A DNA stretch of 5,302 bases. It comes from Acidobacteriota bacterium (lineage in GTDB: Bacteria > Acidobacteriota > Holophagae > Holophagales > Holophagaceae). The notes beneath the pieces are model-generated. The model did not search any database, had not been told where the DNA came from, and was given only the letters and a program-made list of their open reading frames with translations. The position numbers and the translations under genes are program-made. Where the stretch lies: positions 1 to 5,302 of the forward strand of contig JAJYBX010000171.1 of the NCBI GenBank assembly GCA_021778785.1. Direction: 5' to 3'. Position 1 is the first letter of the stretch; every line of letters begins with the position of its first letter. Positions 1 to 3,926 of this stretch are shown here, piece after piece.

Positions 1-26
1 AGGGCCCCCGCTCCGGGGGCCCTTTT
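1..26 (+). terminator. Rho-independent terminator of an upstream plus-strand gene
   Basis: Bases 1-10 (AGGGCCCCCG) pair perfectly with 14-23 around a 3-nt CTC loop, and a T4 run (23-26) follows. This is a strong GC stem with a short T-tract on the plus strand, so it probably ends a gene lying before the window. The stop codon of the convergent rsmG (TCA at 26-28 on the plus strand) overlaps the last T. The same stem may therefore also end rsmG transcripts. Confidence 0.85.
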
Positions 27-607
27 CATGCCCGGCGGAGCACCAACACCACCCGGCGGCCGCGGGTCGGCAGTTCATAGGGATGGGGTTCGGCAGTCCA
101 GCCTTCGGGGAGGGGCTCCCGGTCCCACTCCGGCCCCTTGAGGGCCAGGAAGGGAGCCCCCTCGCGTCCGTGGCGGGTCCACCACGCGGCCAGCTGGCCG
201 AGGGAGCCCAGGGCCTTCGCCACGCCGAGATCCGCCTCCAGCGGCGGAAGCTGCTCCAGGCGCCCAAGGACGGGGCGGAGGTTGGGAACAGGCAGTTCCA
301 ACGTCGCCTGCCGGACGAAGGCCAGTTTCTTGGCCGAAGCGTCCACGCCAAGCACGGTGAGGTCTGGCCGGGCCAGGGCAAGCACCACGGCCGGGCTCCC
401 CATTCCCGTGCCCAGGTCGGCCACCCGGGCCCCGGCGGGGAGGCTCTCCAGGTAGGGCAGGAGGGCTGCGGCATCCAGGAGCAGCTCCTCCCGGCGCGCC
501 TCGGGCGGAAGGGCCGTCAAGGCATGGGTACGGTTCCACCGGTCCAGCAGTTCCAGATACCGGGCCAGGGGGGCTTTGAGATGGGCGGGGAGCAGCGGCA
601 AGGCCAT
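26..607 (-). CDS. rsmG: RsmG-family 16S rRNA (guanine527-N7)-methyltransferase
   Basis: A 193-residue class I SAM-dependent methyltransferase (E. coli RsmG is 207). RsmG methylates N7 of G527 in 16S rRNA, in the 530 loop. Visible marks: the N-terminal helix with LDRWNRTHALTA (residues 21-32), matching the family's WN..-NLTA stretch; the SAM-binding loop DLGTGMGSP (64-72); the acidic D89 at the end of the second strand; AKALGSL (130-136), where the family usually has SRA; and the strand ending ALKG (155-158). Several family positions are changed: GFPG in the SAM loop reads GSPA, SRA reads AKA, and the usual H.-DSL after the N-terminal helix reads LLDAAAL. It is thus a divergent member, still best explained as RsmG from the order of its motifs. 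The ATG at 605-607 has no convincing Shine-Dalgarno sequence. The gene is transcribed away from ybeY and ends on the terminator at 1-26. No mnmG or parA neighbour is visible. Confidence 0.87.
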   Translation of the reverse strand: MALPLLPAHLKAPLARYLELLDRWNRTHALTALPPEARREELLLDAAALLPYLESLPAGARVADLGTGMGSPAVVLALARPDLTVLGVDASAKKLAFVRQATLELPVPNLRPVLGRLEQLPPLEADLGVAKALGSLGQLAAWWTRHGREGAPFLALKGPEWDREPLPEGWTAEPHPYELPTRGRRVVLVLRRA

Positions 608-742
608 GGCCCCAGCATGCCAGGGCCGGCCCCTTGGGGGTTGATTCCCGTGAATGTCACGCCTTTGTCCTCTGAATTCATCACCTCGAACTTTTTTTTG
701 TCGGATTTAGAGGAGGCACTGTCTAAACTTTGGAAGGTGAAC

Positions 743-844
743 ATGGATGCAAATCCTGCATCTAGAAACAGGTCATTGACGATCTTCGGAAAAGGATCGA
801 TGATGGGGTCCCTTTCTTTGATCTTGCCATGGAGTTGGCCATGA
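743..844 (+). CDS. Possible 33-residue leader peptide coupled to ybeY
   Basis: ATG 743 is preceded by a good Shine-Dalgarno sequence (GGAAGGTGA, 732-740). It opens a 33-codon frame ending in TGA at 842-844, which overlaps the preferred ybeY ATG (841-843) as ATGA, the classic geometry for translational coupling. The peptide begins MDANPASRNRS and ends in the hydrophobic SLILPWSWP. I recognise no family, and so short a frame can arise by chance. Its early codons contain the inverted repeat 744-764, so a hairpin could influence its translation. If the promoter proposed at 776-804 is used instead, the transcript would not include this start. Confidence 0.25.
   Translation: MDANPASRNRSLTIFGKGSMMGSLSLILPWSWP
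744..764 (+). promoter_or_regulatory. Inverted repeat GATGCA-n5-TGCATC upstream of ybeY
   Basis: GATGCA (746-751) and TGCATC (757-762) form a perfect 6-bp inverted repeat around AATCC. In RNA the stem can extend by one G-U and one U-A pair, to 744-764. It lies 12 nt before the possible -35 element at 776, where an operator or an mRNA hairpin could act. No known regulator site is recognised. Confidence 0.3.
776..804 (+). promoter_or_regulatory. Possible sigma70-type promoter for ybeY
   Basis: TTGACG (776-781) matches the -35 consensus at 5 of 6 positions. After a 17-nt spacer, GATGAT (799-804) matches TATAAT at 4 of 6. Transcription would begin near 811, giving a leader of about 30 nt that contains the GGAG at 831-834. 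It is the best candidate found in the AT-rich gap, but the -10 element is weak. Confidence 0.3.
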
Positions 845-1572
845 ATCAGACCACGGTTCCCTTCATGATCGACTGGTCCAGCCGAAGCAAAATGCGCGGG
901 CCTGGCGAACAGTCGCTGGGAAAGTTGCTGAACGGCCTCCGGGATCGGCTCGCGCCGAGTGCACAGGGCATCTCGCTCACTTACGTCGATGATCGCGGCA
1001 TGAGAAAACTCAATCGTGAACATCGCGGAAAAAACGCCACGACCGATGTGCTCAGTTTCCCCTCCTCGCCGGAGCAGGGCGCGTTCCCGCACCTCGGCGA
1101 CATCGTGATCAGCCTGCCCACCGCGGAGAAAATGGCCAAGAAGTTCGGGGTCAGCCGCCGCCGTGAAGTGGAGACCCTCGTGATCCACGGGTTCCTCCAT
1201 CTCTGCGGCTATGACCATGAGAAGGACGCTGGGGAGATGATGGCGCTCCAGGCCCAGATCGAACGGGACCTTCTCGAAGAGGAACCCCTCTCCATGACCC
1301 TCAAGCGGGGCCGTAAGCCCGGCAGCAAGGTCAAGAAGCTCAAGGACGGCAGCCGGGTGGTGGTCACCGGCCGCGCCGCCGCCGCCCTGGTCCGCAAGGA
1401 GCGCGTGAAAAAGGAGAAGAAGGCCAAGGTCCGGAAGGCCCCCAAGGCGGCAAAGGAGATCGCTGTCAAGCGCGGTCCTGGACGCCCCCGCAAGGAGGCC
1501 GCTGCGGCTCCGGCCCGGCGCCCCATCCGCCGGAAGCGTTCCGCTCCGGCGCGCAGCGGGGTCATCGCCTGA
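841..1572 (+). CDS. ybeY: YbeY endoribonuclease with a long basic C-terminal tail
   Basis: YbeY is a zinc-dependent single-strand endoribonuclease needed for 16S rRNA 3'-end maturation and ribosome quality control. The core is unmistakable: NREHRGKNATTDVLSFP (residues 58-74), GDIVIS (86-91) and the metal triad HGFLHLCGYDH, with H116, H120 and H126. The core ends near residue 152, as in the 155-residue E. coli protein. About 90 Lys/Arg/Ala-rich residues follow, including KRGRKPG (155-161), a KKEKKAK stretch and KRGPGRPRK (200-208), which look like AT-hooks in a disordered tail. I chose ATG 841 because GGAG (831-834) sits 6 nt upstream. ATG 829 adds four residues without a Shine-Dalgarno sequence, and ATG 865 (MIDWSS) also lacks one. 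Codons in the first 70 or so residues are less GC-biased than downstream. The usual phoH partner is not upstream, so the gene appears to be transcribed from its own promoter. Confidence 0.95.
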   Translation: MNQTTVPFMIDWSSRSKMRGPGEQSLGKLLNGLRDRLAPSAQGISLTYVDDRGMRKLNREHRGKNATTDVLSFPSSPEQGAFPHLGDIVISLPTAEKMAKKFGVSRRREVETLVIHGFLHLCGYDHEKDAGEMMALQAQIERDLLEEEPLSMTLKRGRKPGSKVKKLKDGSRVVVTGRAAAALVRKERVKKEKKAKVRKAPKAAKEIAVKRGPGRPRKEAAAAPARRPIRRKRSAPARSGVIA

Positions 1573-1603
1573 GCTGAGCGTGGCGGAAAGCCCCGGAGGC
1601 CGA

Positions 1604-1609
1604 TAAAAT
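1604..1609 (+). promoter_or_regulatory. Possible -10 element of the TPR-protein gene
   Basis: TAAAAT matches the -10 consensus at 5 of 6 positions and is the only AT-rich patch in the 78-nt gap after ybeY. No good -35 hexamer lies 16-18 nt upstream. Transcription would start near 1616, giving a leader of about 35 nt. Confidence 0.35.
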
Positions 1610-1617
1610 GGCCCTTT

Positions 1618-1633
1618 GGCCCGCCTGCGGGCC
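1618..1633 (+). repeat. GC-rich hairpin in the leader of the TPR-protein gene
   Basis: GGCCCGC (1618-1624) and GCGGGCC (1627-1633) form a perfect inverted repeat with a 2-nt centre, so as RNA it is a 6-bp stem with a CCTG loop. It ends 8 nt before the Shine-Dalgarno sequence at 1642-1645. No T-run follows, so it is a poor terminator for ybeY. It could instead shape translation initiation. Confidence 0.4.
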
Positions 1634-1650
1634 GCCCGAACGGAGCCTCC

Positions 1651-2370
1651 GTGATCAACCTCCTGCTCGGCCTGGGCGCTGCCCTCGCCGTGATCCTGCT
1701 CTCCAGCCTGCTCCACATCAGCCTGTGGATCAGCGTGCCCGTCGGCGTCATCGCGGGCGTGGCGCTCTTCATCTGGCTCGGGCGCAAGGTCCAGAACGAG
1801 TTGGAGGGGATCTTCTCCCGCGCCGGTGAGCTGCTCAAGCGCCAGCAGTTCGACAAGGCCATCGAAACCATGAGGGAAGGCTACCGCCTCGCCCCGCGCC
1901 AGTTCCTGGTCAAGGGCAGCATCGACGGCCAGATCGGCGTGGTGCAGTACCTCCGCAAGAAGAACGACGAGGCCGAGCCCCTGCTCGCCTCCGCCTCCAT
2001 GCAGCACTACATCGCCAAGGCCATGCTCGCCATCCTGCAGTGGAAGCGGGGGGAGAGGAAGAAGGCCAAGGAGACGTTCGACCTGGCCCTCAAGACCGGC
2101 AAGAAGGAGAGCCTGCTCTACGCCGCCTACGCCTACGTGCTGGTGGAGATGGGCGAGCGGGACCGGGCCATCGAGATCCTCAACAAGGGGCTGGGCGTCT
2201 GCAAGGGCGACGAGCGCCTCATCACCAACCGCAACCTGCTCCAGAACGGCAAGGCCCTCAAGATGAAGGTCTACGGTGAGCAGTGGTACCAGTTCCTCCT
2301 CGAGCGGCCCATGATCCGCCAGGAGGCGCCCCCCTTCGCCCGCGTCTCCCGCCGGTCCCTGCGGGGCTGA
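1651..2370 (+). CDS. Membrane-anchored tetratricopeptide-repeat protein
   Basis: A 239-residue protein of unknown specific role. Two hydrophobic segments (about residues 3-20 and 25-44) with only a short turn between them form an N-terminal membrane hairpin. A basic-amphipathic linker (GRKVQNELEG) follows, then TPR-like helical pairs at about 54-80 (AGELLKRQQFDKAIETMREG), 88-115, 119-147 (YIAKAMLAILQWKRGERKKA) and 153-183 (LLYAAYAYVLVEMGERDRAI). The C-terminus, around KMKVYGEQWYQFLLERP (204-220), is a distinct block after the last repeat. TPR domains bind partner proteins, and the short N-terminal hairpin suggests the repeats face the cytoplasm; both are inferences. GTG 1651 is chosen because GGAG (1642-1645) lies 5 nt upstream and the membrane segment begins at once. 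The gene lies 36 nt before yebC in the same direction, so the two may be co-transcribed. Confidence 0.88.
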   Translation: MINLLLGLGAALAVILLSSLLHISLWISVPVGVIAGVALFIWLGRKVQNELEGIFSRAGELLKRQQFDKAIETMREGYRLAPRQFLVKGSIDGQIGVVQYLRKKNDEAEPLLASASMQHYIAKAMLAILQWKRGERKKAKETFDLALKTGKKESLLYAAYAYVLVEMGERDRAIEILNKGLGVCKGDERLITNRNLLQNGKALKMKVYGEQWYQFLLERPMIRQEAPPFARVSRRSLRG

Positions 2371-2406
2371 TCCCCGTTTCCGTTCCCGTCATCCCCTGGA
2401 GCAGCC

Positions 2407-3138
2407 ATGTCAGGCCACAGTAAATGGTCCACCATCAAGCACAAGAAGGGCGCCGCTGACGCCAAGCGCGGCAAGATCTTCACGAAGATCCTCAAGGAGA
2501 TCACCGTGGCCGCGCGCCTGGGCGGCGGCGATGTGGGCAGCAACCCCCGCCTGCGGCTGGCCGTGGACCAGGCCAAGGGCAGCAACATGCCCAAGGACAA
2601 CTGGGAGCGGGCCATCAAGAAGGGCACGGGCGAGCTGGAGGGCGTGACCTACGAGGAAGTGGTCTACGAGGGCTACGGCCCCGGCGGCGTGGCCGTGATG
2701 ATCGAGGCCATGACCGACAACAAGAACCGCACCACGCCCGAGGTCCGCAGCTACTTCGCCAAGTTCGGCGGCGACCTGGGCGCCCAGGGCTCCGTGGCCT
2801 ACCTGTTCAGCAAGCAGGGCCAGATCGTGGTGGAGCCCGAAGTCTCCGAGGACAAGGTCATGGAGGTGGCCCTGGAGGCCGGCGCCGACGACGTGGCCAA
2901 CGAGGACGGCGCCTGGGTCATCAAGACCAGCCCCGAGGCCTACCAGGCCGTGAAGGACGCCGTGGACGCCGCCAAGCTGCCCCTGATCGAGGCCAAGCTC
3001 ATCATGGCCCCCAGCACCAGCACCGCCCTGGACGGCTCCAAGCTCACCAGCTTCCTCAAGCTGGTGGACCTCCTCGAAGACAACGACGATGTGCAGAACG
3101 TGTGGCACAACGCGGACTACGAGGAGCCTGAGGACTGA
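2407..3138 (+). CDS. yebC: YebC/TACO1-family translation factor
   Basis: A full-length 243-residue YebC/PmpR/TACO1-family protein. Signatures: [20 protein letters not shown] at residues 3-22, NPRLR (46-50), [10 protein letters not shown] (61-70), [10 protein letters not shown] (87-96), TDNKNRT (103-109) and GSVAYLF (128-134). The family was long annotated as a DNA-binding regulator. Mitochondrial TACO1 activates translation, and bacterial members have more recently been linked to relief of ribosome stalling on proline-rich stretches. A ribosomal role also fits the rRNA-enzyme neighbours here. GGAG (2398-2401) lies 5 nt before the ATG. Codon choice is strongly GC-ending throughout, and CCT near the end is the only Pro codon in the gene that I found not reading CCC. 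The usual ruvC-ruvA-ruvB neighbours are absent. The last 36 nt are duplicated downstream (3281-3316). Confidence 0.97.
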   Translation: MSGHSKWSTIKHKKGAADAKRGKIFTKILKEITVAARLGGGDVGSNPRLRLAVDQAKGSNMPKDNWERAIKKGTGELEGVTYEEVVYEGYGPGGVAVMIEAMTDNKNRTTPEVRSYFAKFGGDLGAQGSVAYLFSKQGQIVVEPEVSEDKVMEVALEAGADDVANEDGAWVIKTSPEAYQAVKDAVDAAKLPLIEAKLIMAPSTSTALDGSKLTSFLKLVDLLEDNDDVQNVWHNADYEEPED

Positions 3139-3139
3139 G
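3104..3139 (+). repeat. Direct repeat, copy 1: functional 3' end of yebC
   Basis: These 36 nt encode the last yebC codons ([10 protein letters not shown] and stop) plus one base. They recur at 3281-3316 with 35 of 36 identical. The one difference, T3129 against C3306, changes a Pro codon from CCT to CCC and is synonymous. Flanking sequence on either side of the two copies does not match. Confidence 0.95.
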
Positions 3140-3280
3140 GTCCCGTGCCCCACGCCCTCCGGGCGGACGCTGAGCGGCCGGGTTTCCCGGCCGCACGCGT
3201 CTCTGGCGGCCCGCGATCGGACGACGCCCGGCATCATCCTCCCACTCGCCCGCTTTGCGGTCTCGCGGAGCGGGACCCCC
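3139..3280. mobile_element. Structured insert between the yebC end repeats, possible small mobile or att-like element
   Basis: The segment is rich in perfect inverted repeats. GGTCCCG (3139-3145) pairs with CGGGACC (3271-3277) at its two ends. CCGGGCG (3159-3165) pairs with CGCCCGG (3225-3231), or locally CGCCC (3153-3157) with GGGCG (3161-3165). There is a 9-bp hairpin at 3174-3194 and a small CCGC-TTT-GCGG hairpin at 3250-3260. It carries no recognisable protein, although the yebC frame stays open through it. Terminal inverted repeats inside long flanking direct repeats suggest an inserted element such as a MITE- or REP-like sequence, an att remnant, or a structured RNA. Which of these it is cannot be decided from one copy. 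Confidence 0.45.
3174..3194 (+). repeat. Perfect 9-bp hairpin within the insert
   Basis: GCGGCCGGG (3174-3182) and CCCGGCCGC (3186-3194) pair perfectly around TTT. It lies 36 nt after the yebC stop but has no T-run behind it. It may stop or slow transcription or protect the yebC mRNA end. Confidence 0.6.
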
Positions 3281-3316
3281 GGCACAACGCGGACTACGAG
3301 GAGCCCGAGGACTGAG
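3281..3316 (+). repeat. Direct repeat, copy 2: orphan duplicate of the yebC 3' end
   Basis: Second copy of the yebC terminus, 177 nt (59 codons) after the first and therefore in the same phase. It again reads [10 protein letters not shown] and a TGA at 3313-3315. It lies about 20 nt before the convergent hairpin at 3336, the expected position for a gene end, and has the CCC Pro codon typical of this gene. Copy 2 is thus more likely the ancestral end and copy 1 the one rebuilt by an insertion. That order of events is inference. Confidence 0.93.
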
Positions 3317-3335
3317 TCCTCAGGCTTCAGTCTCT

Positions 3336-3379
3336 TGAACGCATGACGGGGCGCCCATCGGCGCCCCGTCATGCGTTCA
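3336..3379. terminator. Long perfect hairpin between convergent genes, probable bidirectional terminator
   Basis: Bases 3336-3355 pair perfectly with 3360-3379, a 20-bp stem around a CATC loop. G-U and C-G pairs could add three more. It is placed between yebC on the plus strand and the membrane-protein gene on the minus strand, whose stop is 9 nt away. Neither side has a T-run, so it is not a standard intrinsic terminator. It may stop converging polymerases by structure alone or protect both 3' ends. Confidence 0.65.
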
Positions 3380-3388
3380 GGGCGACTG

Positions 3389-3859
3389 TCAGCGGGCCTG
3401 GAAGGCGCTCTCGGCGGTGGCGGGGATCTCGGGGCCGGCCTTGGGGGCCTGGCCGAAGAGGGCCTTGTTGTAGACGACGAAGCTGGCGGCGAAGAAGAGC
3501 ACCAGGGTGAGCAGGGCCGTGCCCCGCTTCCCCATGGCCAGGGCCTTGGGCCCCATCTCGGACAGGCCCACCAGGATGACCACCAGCAGCAGCTTGATGT
3601 GGAAGTAGTGGCCGTTCTTGAAGGGGTTCTGGCCGTGCTGGATCATCATCACCAGCAGGACGATGCCGGCGATGAGCGCCAGGCGGAAGGCCCAGACCAC
3701 GACCTTGGCCCACACCGTGGCGGCCAGGCCGCGCAGATCCTCGCGACCCTCTTCGAAGCCGGAGAGCAGCAGCGCGACGACGGCGGCGCCCCCACCCGTG
3801 GCGATGGCCACGAAATGGATCCAACGGACAAGATTCACGGCTTCAATCTTCAGATTCAT
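3389..3859 (-). CDS. Four-helix integral membrane protein, CopD/HemJ-like in appearance
   Basis: A 156-residue protein with four predicted membrane helices at about residues 9-33, 52-73, 86-102 and 113-134. Histidines sit at the ends of membrane segments: WIHF (H15, first helix), IQHGQN (H75) and HYFHIKLLLV (H84, H87, K89, entering the third helix). This pattern resembles small heme- or metal-associated membrane proteins such as CopD-type domains and HemJ-like oxidases, where a first-helix His and a FH.KLLLV segment are conserved. The likeness is by eye, and the exact family is not established. The C-terminus (AGPEIPATAES) is polar. ATG 3857-3859 is preferred because GAGG lies 4 nt upstream and the first helix follows closely. 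An in-frame ATG at 3932-3934 would add 25 polar residues and overlap the divergent oxidoreductase start. The gene ends beside the hairpin at 3336-3379. Confidence 0.85.
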   Translation of the reverse strand: MNLKIEAVNLVRWIHFVAIATGGGAAVVALLLSGFEEGREDLRGLAATVWAKVVVWAFRLALIAGIVLLVMMIQHGQNPFKNGHYFHIKLLLVVILVGLSEMGPKALAMGKRGTALLTLVLFFAASFVVYNKALFGQAPKAGPEIPATAESAFQAR

Positions 3860-3888
3860 GGTCGCCTCGGAGTGTGAGCCTCCCACTG

Positions 3889-3902
3889 TAGCAGCCCTGC
3901 TA
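3889..3902. promoter_or_regulatory. Perfect palindrome in the divergent promoter gap
   Basis: TAGCAG (3889-3894) and CTGCTA (3897-3902) form a perfect inverted repeat with a 2-nt centre, at almost the exact middle of the 67-nt gap (3860-3926) between the membrane-protein gene and the oxidoreductase gene. The position suits an operator for both genes. No clear -35/-10 pair was found for either direction, and I do not recognise the cognate regulator. Confidence 0.4.
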
Positions 3903-3926
3903 GGCTCAATCCGTTCGGAGGGCACC

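Larger units (their letters stand above)
650..840 (+). other. AT-rich coding-like tract between rsmG and ybeY, possibly a frameshifted remnant
   Basis: This part of the rsmG-ybeY gap is about 44% GC over 641-830, far below its surroundings. From GTG 650 one frame is open through TTAGAGGAGGCACTG and on to ATG 743. By hand count its third positions are about 61% GC, against about 35% and 32% at positions 1 and 2, which is a coding-like signature. After about 766 the coding-like frame becomes the ybeY frame, open from the TAG at 763-765, with first, second and third positions about 64, 24 and 56% GC. A one-base change in the AAA of 766-768 would join the two. It may be a decayed short gene, an N-terminal part of a longer YbeY, or simply a promoter region read too hopefully. 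An 8-T run at 692-699 has no stem before it. Confidence 0.3.

Noticed and set aside
692..699. T8 run as an intrinsic terminator
   Set aside because: No stable GC stem precedes it on the plus strand, and no plus-strand gene ends there.
83..742. Plus-strand open frame across rsmG
   Set aside because: Antisense to rsmG and compositionally a shadow. Only its last part, in the AT-rich gap, merited a separate note.
517..2007. Minus-strand open frame of 496 codons
   Set aside because: It runs antisense through ybeY and most of the TPR gene, both with clear family features and ribosome binding sites. It has no recognisable domain and is a by-product of high GC.
3139..3280. Insert as an integron attC site
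   Set aside because: The size would fit, but the required end boxes (RYYYAAC and GTTRRRY) are not present at the borders.
3089..3346. 85-codon plus-strand frame with repeated TTRTTRS
   Set aside because: It is the out-of-frame reading of the duplicated yebC end. The peptide repeat merely reflects the DNA repeat.
2410..3372. Minus-strand open frame of 320 codons
   Set aside because: Exact antisense shadow of yebC, with a Gly/Val/His-rich low-complexity product.
3618..3926. Upstream extension of the oxidoreductase frame
   Set aside because: It is antisense to the membrane-protein gene. The Rossmann motif begins at residue 6 from ATG 3927, which has a strong ribosome binding site.
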